Under the pieces are notes generated by a model. It saw only the letters and a list, made by a program, of their open reading frames with translations, had not been told where the DNA came from and searched no databases. From the NCBI GenBank assembly GCA_016710745.1, contig JADJVB010000013.1, positions 434,001 to 498,000 on the forward strand: DNA of 64,000 nucleotides. Direction: 5' to 3'. This document shows, piece after piece, positions 9,973 through 18,230 of this stretch (positions within the stretch are counted from its first letter, which is position 1; each line of letters begins with the position of its first letter). Source of the DNA: Chitinophagaceae bacterium. Its GTDB lineage: Bacteria; Bacteroidota; Bacteroidia; Chitinophagales; Chitinophagaceae. Made by a program: the position numbers and the translations under genes.

Positions 9973-11352
9973 CCTACACGTACACCGGGTACCTACACGG
10001 TAACCTACACGGTACTGGCCTCAGGCGGTTGTCCTACGTACACTACAACCACAACGATCACGATAACGGCCTTACCGGCAGCCACGATAGCGTACACCGG
10101 TAGTCCTTATTGCTCCAATGCAGGAACAGCTAATGTAACCAGAACAGGTACAGCAGGTGGCACCTACAGCGCAGCACCGGCAGGCTTAACGATAAGTGCC
10201 ACAACAGGTGCCGTAACATTGGGCACCAGCGCAGCCGGCACCTACACGGTTACCTATACCATTGCAGCGGGCGGCGGATGTCCGGTTGTAACAGCAACAA
10301 CTTCCATCACCATAACCACCTTACCGACAGCCACAATAACCTATGCAGGCAATCCATATTGTCAGAATGCAGGAACGGCTACGGTAACCAGAACAGGTAA
10401 TGCAGGCGGAACCTACTCAGCAGCACCAGCAGGCTTAAGCATTAGTCCAACAACAGGTACCGTAACCCTGGGCACCAGTACCCCTGGCACCTATACGGTT
10501 ACTTATACCTTAGCAGCGGGCGGCGGATGCCCGGTAGTAACAGCCACGACAACCATTACGGTTCAGTCGCTGTCAACCGCAGCTACAGCAGCCACGGCCA
10601 CACCATCATCACTGTGTGGACCAGGATCAGTAACCTTAGCGGTAACGGGCGGTTCACTGGGAACTGGAGCGAGCTGGAAATGGTATAGCGGATCATGTGG
10701 AGGAACATTGGTAGGTACCGGTGCCACGATCACCATTCCGGTAAGTGCAACGACCACTTATTTTGTAAGAGCAGAAGGCGCTTGTAACACAACTACCTGT
10801 GTTAGTGTATCGGTAACGGTAAACGTACAACCAACGGTAAGCCTGTCGGCCTCACCACTAACGGTACTAAGCCGTCCGGGACAAACGACCACGTTAACCG
10901 CGGCGGTGACACCGGCAACGGGCACAACGATCACCTGGTACAGGAATGATGTGGTGGTGCCTGGCGCTACGTCAACGACCTTACTGGCAGACATCGACAA
11001 ACTGGGAGTATACACGGTTCGGGTAACCACGGGAGCGGGCTGTACAGCCTTATCGAATGCGGTGGCTATAACAGCCGACGCATCGAACCAATTGTTCATC
11101 TCACCAAATCCAAACAACGGTGCGTTCAAAGTGAGGTTCTACAGCAATTACCAGAACTATGGTGCATTGCGTCATTTGGTGATATTCAGTGCACTTGGAC
11201 AAAAAGTGTATGATAAGACCTTCCCGATCACGGCGCCATACAGTGCTATGGATGTAGATATCCGTAACCTGGGCAAGGGCACTTATTTTGTGATGGTAAC
11301 CGATGCCACGGGCGAATTTGTGTTGGCAACGGGTAAAGTGATCACGCAGTAA
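9973..11352 (+). CDS. Adhesin C-terminal piece: Ig-like repeats and T9SS sorting domain
   Basis: This frame is open from just after a stop at 9970 and carries the 3' end of the broken adhesin gene. It contains about three repeats of roughly 80 residues (AGTATVTRTGNAGGTYSAAP type, ending TATTTITV), an Ig-like domain with paired cysteines (SSLCGPGSVTLAVTGG) and a second Ig-like domain. It ends in a type A sorting domain (SPNPNNGAF, GQKVYDKTF, GTYFVMV). There is no signal peptide or ATG at its head. A gene caller would start at a TTG near 10219, but the piece makes sense only joined to the upstream frames. The last 492 bp match the gene at the left edge almost base for base. Confidence 0.75.
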   Translation, partial: PTRTPGTYTVTYTVLASGGCPTYTTTTTITITALPAATIAYTGSPYCSNAGTANVTRTGTAGGTYSAAPAGLTISATTGAVTLGTSAAGTYTVTYTIAAGGGCPVVTATTSITITTLPTATITYAGNPYCQNAGTATVTRTGNAGGTYSAAPAGLSISPTTGTVTLGTSTPGTYTVTYTLAAGGGCPVVTATTTITVQSLSTAATAATATPSSLCGPGSVTLAVTGGSLGTGASWKWYSGSCGGTLVGTGATITIPVSATTTYFVRAEGACNTTTCVSVSVTVNVQPTVSLSASPLTVLSRPGQTTTLTAAVTPATGTTITWYRNDVVVPGATSTTLLADIDKLGVYTVRVTTGAGCTALSNAVAITADASNQLFISPNPNNGAFKVRFYSNYQNYGALRHLVIFSALGQKVYDKTFPITAPYSAMDVDIRNLGKGTYFVMVTDATGEFVLATGKVITQ

Positions 11353-11424
11353 AACAACCAATCGCATCATAATAAACTAAAGCCGTCCAGCCTCAGGCTG
11401 GACGGCTTTTTTAGTGTCATTTCA
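10860..11424 (+). repeat. Long direct repeat of the window's first 565 bp
   Basis: It aligns without gaps to the left edge of the window over the whole coding part (offset 10859) with only scattered substitutions, and still matches through the stop codon and terminator with more changes. It marks two tandem paralogous adhesin genes sharing one 3' module. Confidence 0.9.
11381..11413 (+). terminator. Rho-independent terminator of the second adhesin
   Basis: The 12-bp stem AGCCGTCCAGCC/GGCTGGACGGCT is followed by six T. It is a diverged copy of the terminator after the first adhesin. Base pairing is kept where the two copies differ (A-T replaced by G-C on both arms). Confidence 0.9.
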
Positions 11425-11501
11425 ATCCCGAATGTATGGGAGAGAAATCTATTATCGATAATTAGATAAAACAGATTTCTCCCTTCGGGATCGAAATGAC
11501 A
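11415..11501. repeat. Interspersed inverted repeat, long form
   Basis: The ends TGTCATTTC and GAAATGACA are perfect complements. The inner arms also pair (AATCCCGAA with TTCGGGATC, AGAGAAATCT with AGATTTCTC), forming a long imperfect hairpin between the convergent adhesin and icd genes. Confidence 0.6.
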
Positions 11502-11527
11502 AGTATTATCGTTATCCATATCACTAA

Positions 11528-12838
11528 CTACAATCCTGTTGATTTTTTCAATTGAAAATTGTCAATTACCGAACCCATATTTTCTATGATCGCATCGCCA
11601 AATTCAGTTGTCTTTAACAACGTAGCTCCGGTCATCAGGTTATAAAAATCGATGGTTACTTCTTTACGCATGATGGTAGCTTCCAACGCCGATTCAATCA
11701 GGTCAGCAGCTTCTTTCCAGCCTATATATTCGAGCATCATACAGCCACTTAAGATCACCGAAGACGGGTTCATGCTGTTGGTGCCGGCAAATTTAGGCGC
11801 TGTGCCATGGGTAGCTTCGAACACGGCATGCCCGGTATTGTAGTTAATATTGGCGCCCGGTGCAATACCGATGCCGCCTACTTCTGCCGCCAGGGCATCA
11901 GAAATATAATCGCCATTCAGGTTAAGCGTGGCAACTACGGAGTAGTCTTTTGGCGCAATCAAAATCTGCTGTAAAAAATTATCGGCTATCACATCTTTTA
12001 TTAGCAATTTACCCTCGTGTAATGCTTTATGTTGCACTTCGTTGGCATGTGCTTCGCCATGTTCTTTTTTAAGTTGATCCCATTCGTCCCAGGTAAAGGT
12101 TTTATCACCAAATTCGGTACGGGCCACTTCATAACCCCAGGTTTTAAATCCGCCTTCGGTAAATTTCATGATATTCCCTTTGTGTACGAGGGTAACCGAA
12201 GGAAGATCATGCTCAAGTGCATGATTAATGGCTGCCCTTACCAGACGTTTGGTTCCGGATGCAGAAACCGGTTTAACCCCATAGCCCGATTCGCCGGGGA
12301 AGCGGATATTTTTTACACCCATTTCTTCCAACAGAAATTTTTCGAATTGTTGGGCTTCTGCTGATCCGGCCTGCCATTCAATACCCGCATAAATATCTTC
12401 CGTGTTTTCACGAAAAATGATCATGTCCACATTTTCGGGATGCGTTACCGGGGAGGGTACACCTTTAAACCATTTAACCGGTCGAACACAGGCATACAAA
12501 TCAAGATCCTGCCGAATGGCCACGTTCAGTGAGCGTATGCCACCACCGGTAGGGGTAGTTAAGGGGCCTTTGATAGAGACCAGATAATCTTTGGCCGTTT
12601 GCAAGGTGGCTGCGGGCATCCATTCGCCAGTTTGTTTAAAAGCTTTTTCGCCGGCCAGCATTTCTTTCCAATCAATTTTTCGGGTATTTTGGTAAGCCCG
12701 GGCTACTGCCGTATCAAATACTTTTTGAGCTACCGCCCATATTTCGGGGCCGATCCCGTCGCCTTCAATAAAGGGAATGATCGGGTTGTTGGGCACATTC
12801 AGTTTACCAGCTTCACCCATTGTTATTTTTTCTGCCAT
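11528..12838 (-). CDS. icd: NADP-dependent isocitrate dehydrogenase
   Basis: It oxidatively decarboxylates isocitrate to 2-oxoglutarate in the TCA cycle, in the cytoplasm. The 436-codon length fits the bacterial Icd type. Visible signatures are IPFIEGDGIGPE near the N-terminus, the substrate-binding stretch PTGGGIRSLNVAIRQ, the FRENTEDIYAGIEW motif, HKGNIMKFTEGG and, late in the protein, ATHGTAPKFAG. The start MAEKIT lies 40 bases downstream of a good -7 box, with a short GC hairpin between. It stands alone, convergent with the adhesin. Confidence 0.97.
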   Translation of the reverse strand: MAEKITMGEAGKLNVPNNPIIPFIEGDGIGPEIWAVAQKVFDTAVARAYQNTRKIDWKEMLAGEKAFKQTGEWMPAATLQTAKDYLVSIKGPLTTPTGGGIRSLNVAIRQDLDLYACVRPVKWFKGVPSPVTHPENVDMIIFRENTEDIYAGIEWQAGSAEAQQFEKFLLEEMGVKNIRFPGESGYGVKPVSASGTKRLVRAAINHALEHDLPSVTLVHKGNIMKFTEGGFKTWGYEVARTEFGDKTFTWDEWDQLKKEHGEAHANEVQHKALHEGKLLIKDVIADNFLQQILIAPKDYSVVATLNLNGDYISDALAAEVGGIGIAPGANINYNTGHAVFEATHGTAPKFAGTNSMNPSSVILSGCMMLEYIGWKEAADLIESALEATIMRKEVTIDFYNLMTGATLLKTTEFGDAIIENMGSVIDNFQLKKSTGL

Positions 12839-12877
12839 AATAAGCCTCCTCTAGCTCCTCCGCCGATTGGCGGAGAG

Positions 12878-12885
12878 CAAACGTA
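12878..12885 (-). promoter_or_regulatory. Putative -7 box of icd
   Basis: On the minus strand this reads TACGTTTG, matching the Bacteroidota -7 consensus TAnnTTTG. No clear TTG -33 element was found at the expected spacing. A perfect GC hairpin (CTCCGCC/GGCGGAG, 12858-12875) lies in the resulting leader. Confidence 0.45.
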
Positions 12886-13039
12886 GAAGATCGTTTTTTG
12901 TTTTTGAACTATATCAATTATCAATAGCCTTGATAAATATCAAGATAATCTCTTACTTCCACCGGTTACCTGTTTGTAAGCAGGCAGGGCCGTAAGAGCC
13001 GCAAATTTATGAAAAATTGGGCGGAGTTAAAAAGCAATA

Positions 13040-13072
13040 AAAAAGCTTTCTGTAAAACAGAAAGCCTTTTTC
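13040..13072 (-). terminator. Terminator after the minus-strand lipoprotein gene
   Basis: The stem GCTTTCTG/CAGAAAGC with a five-base loop has a run of A on its left, which is a U tract on the minus strand, and T on its right, so it may work in both directions. It lies about 20 bases beyond the stop of the lipoprotein gene. Confidence 0.8.
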
Positions 13073-13089
13073 GATTGTTTGGATAACTA

Positions 13090-14871
13090 TTAATTCGCTC
13101 TTCGTAACCTGAAATTGCAGGTAACATTATAGGTAATATTACCCGGAGGTGCGCCGGTCATCGTGCCTGTGAAATTTCCTGCCACAAACTGCCCAATGGC
13201 ACCGTATTCTGTGATATTGACCAGGATAGGCGTACCAATATTTAACGTGTCATTCACCTGGCTAGGGTCAAAGTATAAAAGGTTCTGACTGCTGCCAACT
13301 CCAATTCCGCCATTACTCATATTCACGTTAACCCAGGCATTTGGTGTTTGCCTGTAACCCGTCAGGTATATAGCTGATTGATTATTGTTAGTATACGAAA
13401 ACGTATCGGCAGGGGATGTAAAACTGTATGGGGTGGTATTAATCGTGTAATTGATAAATTGCAGGGTTGAAGTTCCACAGGCTTGTATATTACCAACTGT
13501 GTTTGTGCCTGCGGTAACTACATAGCTCACAGATGCACTTTGTTGGGCATTGGTTATGTCTTCGGCGATAAGGGTAACGGTTTGCGGAAAAGTACAGAAC
13601 CCTTTGGTAAAACTATATGCTCCCTGATTATTCAACGGATAAAAGGTATAATAGCTACCCTCATATAAAACGATATATCCATTAGTAACCGGTGCGCTGG
13701 AACAATCAGTTACGGTGCCGCTCAGGGTTGCAAAATAAGTGGTGGATGATATGGTGATCACCCCTAATGAAATATTGACATTGGTAGTTGTAAAAGGCTG
13801 TGCATATATTGGTGAAGAGCAATTATTTGAAAAGACTTCCATAAGCAGGCTGGCGTTACCGGGCACGGCACCGCCAACATAACCGGTAGAATCAGTATAA
13901 CCCGAACGCCAGTTATTTGTACCTGCGACCGTTATTTTAACATAGGTATAAGCCAATGGCGCTCCTGTGCTGTTTTTTAAGGTAACATCGAACTGCACAT
14001 AATTGGCAGGCACATCGCAGTTCCAGAAAGAGAAATGGCTAACCTCAGCAACATAAGTATTGCCGGTTTTTACCGCCGTGCCCTGCTCTTTCCATAATCC
14101 GTTTGCCTCGTCGAAATACCATAGTGGAATGGTAGCCGGAGCACCCGAAGAAAGCGATGGGGCGATGGGCATGGTAAGCGTTGCTTTCTGGCCATTTACG
14201 ATCTGCAACAGCTCGCCCGAAGAACCGGTTAGTTCAACAGCTGCCATGCCAAATGTTTGTAAAGTTTTTAGTCCGCCATCCGTATTAATTCCCCGTAGAT
14301 CACCGGGCATGATCCTATCCAGATCTGCAGCTTCGGGGTTGATAAAAAAGGCCGCCATATTTACCGTACCTATGTATGCGGCATTGGTAGCTGCGTTTAC
14401 AATTGTGCCTGCATTTAATTTCACCGTTAAACCACTCGCCAGACTAACGGTACCGCCTGTTGTTGAATTAACCGTGCCGGCAATAGTTTTAGGGATCAGT
14501 TTTATTCTGAAAAAAGCAGCTTTGCCTGCTTTGGCGATATAGGTTTTAATGCCTTTAAAGTATCCGGCCCTGGTAATGGTAACCACGGCCGCTTCCTGAA
14601 CAACCTGTACATTACTGGCTTCAAAATGACCGTATTTATCTGTTGTGCTGCTGTTAGATCCAAATTGAACGGTGGCTCCCATTACCGGCGCATCATTTTC
14701 ATCGGTTACAAAACCGGATACTGAGGAACTTACTTTGGTGACCAGGTCGGGCGGTGTTTGTGCCGGAGCACTATCATCGAGGCTAAGTTCTTTTTGGCAG
14801 GAGAAGAAAAAGGTTGTTACAACGGCCAACATCAGGAACTTGCCAATAGATTTAATGGTTAGGGTTGACAT
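13090..14871 (-). CDS. Lipoprotein with carboxypeptidase-regulatory-like domains
   Basis: 593 residues. A lipoprotein signal ends in FFFSC with the lipidated cysteine at about residue 25. A carboxypeptidase D regulatory-like beta-sandwich follows at about 50-125 (VSGFVTDENDAPVMGATV, then TDKYGHFEASN), as in the N-termini of SusC/TonB-dependent proteins. The middle part (about 130-275) includes a WYFDEANGLWKEQG segment, and two further regulatory-like repeats occupy the C-terminal half (GYTDSTGYVGGAVPG; LSGTVTDCSSAPVTNG). Such proteins sit on the outer membrane. The function is unknown and no enzyme motif is visible. It is a single gene with its own terminator. Confidence 0.85.
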   Translation of the reverse strand: MSTLTIKSIGKFLMLAVVTTFFFSCQKELSLDDSAPAQTPPDLVTKVSSSVSGFVTDENDAPVMGATVQFGSNSSTTDKYGHFEASNVQVVQEAAVVTITRAGYFKGIKTYIAKAGKAAFFRIKLIPKTIAGTVNSTTGGTVSLASGLTVKLNAGTIVNAATNAAYIGTVNMAAFFINPEAADLDRIMPGDLRGINTDGGLKTLQTFGMAAVELTGSSGELLQIVNGQKATLTMPIAPSLSSGAPATIPLWYFDEANGLWKEQGTAVKTGNTYVAEVSHFSFWNCDVPANYVQFDVTLKNSTGAPLAYTYVKITVAGTNNWRSGYTDSTGYVGGAVPGNASLLMEVFSNNCSSPIYAQPFTTTNVNISLGVITISSTTYFATLSGTVTDCSSAPVTNGYIVLYEGSYYTFYPLNNQGAYSFTKGFCTFPQTVTLIAEDITNAQQSASVSYVVTAGTNTVGNIQACGTSTLQFINYTINTTPYSFTSPADTFSYTNNNQSAIYLTGYRQTPNAWVNVNMSNGGIGVGSSQNLLYFDPSQVNDTLNIGTPILVNITEYGAIGQFVAGNFTGTMTGAPPGNITYNVTCNFRLRRAN

Positions 14872-15020
14872 GGCTAAGAAGTTTTAAGTTTAATAGGTTC
14901 AATTTGTTGCTAAGATGCTGCTAAAATACTATATGTTGCCTGAAGAGTTGCTTTTCAATAATTATGCAATGCGCGTAATGGGAATTTTAAGCACCCGATA
15001 TTAAATAATTGATTCATAGA

Positions 15021-15517
15021 TCAGAAATTAATACTGCAATTCAGCCAACCACTATCGAAATTAACTTCGGGGTATTTTTTATAGAAATTGATCGCCGGTT
15101 CATTCCAGTCAAGCACCTGCCACTTCATCCCACTGTATTTTTTTTCTTTTGCTTCTTCTATCAACCTGTCAAACAATAATTTACCAACTCCCTTGCCCCT
15201 CATTTTTTCAGTAACCAACAGGTCTTCCAGATACAGGCGGGTTCCCTTCCAGGTAGAATAACGGATATAACAAGGGCAAAGCCGACAACCTCACCCCGAC
15301 CCTCTCCAACGGGAGAAGGGGGCAAGGAGACCGAAACGATCGGGGCTTCTGCCACCCAGGCAAACCAAACCGGGTTATCGCCGAAACCGGTTTCTACAAA
15401 ATGATCAAAAGATACGGTCACCGCATCCGGTTCTTTTTCATATACGGCGAGTTCCCGGATCAGCTCCATCATCCTTTTACAATCCTCTTTTACAGCTTTT
15501 CTAATTAGCATACGCAT
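15021..15517 (-). pseudogene. GNAT-family N-acetyltransferase, frameshifted and carrying a repeat insertion
   Basis: Two overlapping frames together make one acetyltransferase of about 165 residues that resembles the diamine/spermidine acetyltransferase type. The first frame gives MRMLIRKAVKEDCKRMMELI, YEKEP and GDNPVWFAWVAEA. The second gives the acetyl-CoA loop RGKGVGKLL and the closing NEPAINFYKKYPEVNFDSGW. They join if one base is restored in an AA run near 15269, after which the missing strand reads YIRYSTWKGTRLYLEDLLV. The first frame also holds about 16 extra residues (SLPPSPVGEGR) encoded by an interspersed GC-rich repeat. It could be a true pseudogene or a one-base consensus error. 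Confidence 0.8.
15290..15345. repeat. GC-rich interspersed repeat inside the GNAT gene
   Basis: It contains CCCTCTCC and GGGAGAAGGG arms. Related CTCTCC...GGAGAGGGG sequences occur upstream of mnmA and twice before pepT. On the coding strand it adds PSPVGEGRG-type residues between two conserved blocks of the acetyltransferase, keeping the frame. Confidence 0.65.
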
Positions 15518-15525
15518 ACTGATTT

Positions 15526-15560
15526 AATCCATTATCCATTATCAATTATCCATTATCATT
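15526..15560. repeat. ATTATCCATT simple repeat at the 3' end of the PLP-enzyme gene
   Basis: Several copies of an ATTATCCATT/ATTATCAATT unit. The stop codon and last few codons (NDNG) of the neighbouring PLP enzyme lie inside it. The same unit, or its complement GGATAATTGATAAT, recurs near 16790, 21500, 50320 and 50530. Confidence 0.7.
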
Positions 15561-16784
15561 AGCAAGCGCCTGCTCCAGGTCCATAATAATATCCTGCACG
15601 TTCTCAATCCCCACACTCATGCGTATCAATCCATCGGTTATTCCATATTGTTCTCTTTTTTCTTTGGGTACGCCGTGATGCGTCATGCTGGCCGGATGAC
15701 AAAGCAGTGTATCGCAGGTGCCTAACGATACCGCACGAACGCACATTTGCAGCTTATCAATAAATTGCTTCGATGCCTCAAATCCGTCCCTCAACTCAAA
15801 ACTTAACATCGCGCCGGGATGCCGCATTTGTTTTGCCGCTGTGTAAAAATCGGGATGCGATGCCAGGCCCAAATAATTTACTTTACTGATGGCAGGATGT
15901 GCTTCCAGAAAAGCCGCCACTTCCACGGCATTGTGGCCATGGCGCTCCATTCTTATTTCCAATGTCTTCATGCCCTGTATCAATAAAAATGCATCAAATG
16001 CATTGCTGTTGCCGCCCAGCAGGCGGTGTACTTTGGTAACACGGCCATTCATTTTTTCCAAATCAGTTCCCAGCAAAACGCCGCCAATGGCCGTACCATG
16101 ACCGTTTAAAAATTTGGTGGTGCTGTGTACCACAAAGTCAACTCCGTATTTAAATGGTTGCTGTAAATAAGGAGTGGCAAACGTATTGTCGACAGCAACC
16201 AGTAATTTTTTTGTTTTTGCCAAACGGGTCAGCTCATCCAGATCAACGCATTGTATCGTGGGATTGGCCGGTGTTTCGAGGTAAAGCATTTTGATGTCGG
16301 GATGGGCGTTGATAAGTTCTGCGGCTTGATCCACATCCCGCAGGTCGGCCACAATCATGTTGATACCGAGCGGCGGTAACACTTTTTCCAACAATTCCTG
16401 GGTGCCGCCGTATAAGGAATAATGTGTTAATACTTTATCGCCCGACTGCAGATTGGAGATCATCAACGTGCTGATGGCTGCCATGCCGCTGGCGTGTAAA
16501 ATGGCTTTCAGTTCAATAGGGTTACCATCTTCAGCTGTGACGCCGAAACTTTCCAGTGCGGCGATCTTTTCTTCCGCTTCGGTGATCGTTGGGTTTCCCC
16601 AGCGACCATAGATATAACCTTTTTCTTCGCCGCTGAAACGCCGCATGCCCTGCTCCGCTTCGTCAAAAACATAGGTACTGCTGGCATAAATGGGTGTAAG
16701 GTGGGCATAGTTGGGGTCGGGTTCATGGCCAGCATGAATAGCAACCGAACTAAAGCCGCTGAAATTGAGTTTTTTATCCGGCAT
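15546..16784 (-). CDS. Cys/Met-metabolism PLP enzyme (trans-sulfuration family)
   Basis: 412 residues of the gamma-family of PLP enzymes, which covers cystathionine gamma-synthase/lyase, methionine gamma-lyase and O-acyl-homoserine sulfhydrylase. Seen are the N-terminal YGRWGNPT motif, the phosphate-binding SGMAAIS, LETPANPT, the cofactor aspartate in AVDNTFATP and the Schiff-base lysine at about residue 224 in STTKFLNGHG. The active-site cysteine of classical methionine gamma-lyases is not apparent; the region reads HYSLYGGT. Which reaction it catalyses cannot be decided from sequence alone. The last codons lie in an interspersed repeat. Confidence 0.88.
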   Translation of the reverse strand: MPDKKLNFSGFSSVAIHAGHEPDPNYAHLTPIYASSTYVFDEAEQGMRRFSGEEKGYIYGRWGNPTITEAEEKIAALESFGVTAEDGNPIELKAILHASGMAAISTLMISNLQSGDKVLTHYSLYGGTQELLEKVLPPLGINMIVADLRDVDQAAELINAHPDIKMLYLETPANPTIQCVDLDELTRLAKTKKLLVAVDNTFATPYLQQPFKYGVDFVVHSTTKFLNGHGTAIGGVLLGTDLEKMNGRVTKVHRLLGGNSNAFDAFLLIQGMKTLEIRMERHGHNAVEVAAFLEAHPAISKVNYLGLASHPDFYTAAKQMRHPGAMLSFELRDGFEASKQFIDKLQMCVRAVSLGTCDTLLCHPASMTHHGVPKEKREQYGITDGLIRMSVGIENVQDIIMDLEQALANDNG

Positions 16785-16865
16785 TTTTTTAATTGATAAT
16801 GATATAATTAATAATAGATAATTTTACTTAAAACCCGACACGGGTAAATCAAAAGTACAAAAATC

Positions 16866-17354
16866 ATGAAGGAATTGTTACAACAATACGCGGCCTATAA
16901 TTTATGGGCTACCGGTTTACTGGTGGATATCATCAACAAATTGCCCGGGGATGACAAAACAAAGGAAGTGGCCGGCAGCTTTCCCTCTTTATATACAACC
17001 TTGCAGCATATGTGGCTGGCCGAGGAAGTTTGGTGGCAGCGGCTTAAACTGGCTGAACATATTGTGCTGCAAAGTGAAACCTTTGCCGGGAGTTTTGAAG
17101 AATTGACCGCAAATCATGCGAAGCAAAGCGAGCTTTTTGCCGAATGGATACAGGGTGCCACCGAATCGCAACTGGATCATGTGTTTGCCTATATTCGTAA
17201 TAAAGAACAAATTAAAATGCCGGTATATCAGATGTTGCATCATGTGTTTAATCATGCAACGTATCACCGTGGACAATTGGTAGCGATGTTGAGGCAGTTG
17301 GGGATTACTAAAATTCCTTCAACGGATTTTTCCACGTTTTGTATGAAGAAGTGA
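16866..17354 (+). CDS. DinB-family protein
   Basis: 162 residues with the four-helix DinB/YfiT fold signature. It has the N-terminal YNLWATGLL helix, a first metal-ligand histidine in LQHMWLAEEVWW (about residue 48) and the C-terminal pair in HVFNHATYHRGQL. Three histidines of this kind bind a metal ion in the family, whose members include thiol-dependent S-transferases and proteins of unknown role. The ATG follows a short AT-rich spacer shared with the divergent PLP gene. The substrate is unknown. Confidence 0.88.
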   Translation: MKELLQQYAAYNLWATGLLVDIINKLPGDDKTKEVAGSFPSLYTTLQHMWLAEEVWWQRLKLAEHIVLQSETFAGSFEELTANHAKQSELFAEWIQGATESQLDHVFAYIRNKEQIKMPVYQMLHHVFNHATYHRGQLVAMLRQLGITKIPSTDFSTFCMKK

Positions 17355-17383
17355 AGGGGGTGGGAGTCAGGGGTTTCTTAATT

Positions 17384-17428
17384 GGATGGTGGATACTGGA
17401 TGATGGATACTAGATGCTGGATACTGGA
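17384..17428. repeat. GGATACTGGAT simple repeat between convergent genes
   Basis: Five imperfect copies of a 9-11 base unit (GATGGTGGATACT, GATGATGGATACT, GATGCTGGATACT). It is non-coding and lies between the dinB-type and lipoprotein stops, with no convincing terminator nearby. Confidence 0.65.
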
Positions 17429-17463
17429 ATAGTCTGCGAAGATCAATAATAACAATTCAACCC

Positions 17464-18201
17464 TTAATTATGATCAATCATGGTCATCTTAACGCCATAG
17501 CCCAATCTGTATCCGGCTCGGCCTGGTGTGGGTGGCTGATACTCGATGTGTAGAAAATCGCGGTACACCATACCAATGTCTTTTGCATAGTTTTCGGCGC
17601 TGAAATTTATTTCGTGGTAGGAATTCGGGTCGCCGGTATTGCCGATTATTTCATCCCGTTGATTTACATACAGTGTATTGTCGAGCGTAATGGCGCCCAA
17701 TACCATTGGCTGGCCAACATTTTCATAAGTATAATCCCAATCGGCCAAATATTTAACGTTCGAGTTTAACGAATAGGTATCAATATAGGTGTTGCCTTTC
17801 CATGTTAAACCATCTCTTACGGGGCCTTTTAGTTTTATGAAACGCATGTTGTTTTCAACAAATTCGAGTGTAAAATCAGTGGGAACCGCCATAAAGGTAT
17901 TATCGGGGTTCCAGGGATTGGCGGGCGTTTTACGTATGTAGCGTATTATTCGATAGGCAGGTCTTCCCAAATTGTCGGCGATCAACGCATCCACTACCAG
18001 CTTCACCTGGTATTTGACAACGGTATCTTTTGCCCCAAAATTTATAAAGACCGTGGAATCCAGGTCATAAGTTATGTACTTGCCCACCAGCAATGGGTTG
18101 TAATCATTAACAGTGGCCACATCAAGCACTTCGTCGCTTTTTTTGCAGGCGTTAAAAACCACTGCTGAAACCAAAACCAGTAAAAGGATTACCTTTCTCA
18201 T
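17464..18201 (-). CDS. Lipoprotein of unknown function
   Basis: 245 residues. The signal peptide ends in a lipobox with cysteine at about residue 19 (VFNACKKS), giving a lipoprotein. The rest is beta-rich with no motif I recognise; it carries LVGKYITYDLDSTVF near the start and a DWDYTYENVGQP segment. The stop lies 100 bases from the convergent dinB-type gene, and mnmA begins its stop 30 bases upstream on the same strand, so the two may be co-transcribed. Confidence 0.8.
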   Translation of the reverse strand: MRKVILLLVLVSAVVFNACKKSDEVLDVATVNDYNPLLVGKYITYDLDSTVFINFGAKDTVVKYQVKLVVDALIADNLGRPAYRIIRYIRKTPANPWNPDNTFMAVPTDFTLEFVENNMRFIKLKGPVRDGLTWKGNTYIDTYSLNSNVKYLADWDYTYENVGQPMVLGAITLDNTLYVNQRDEIIGNTGDPNSYHEINFSAENYAKDIGMVYRDFLHIEYQPPTPGRAGYRLGYGVKMTMIDHN

Positions 18202-18230
18202 AAGTTGATATATTACAAATATAGATACAT

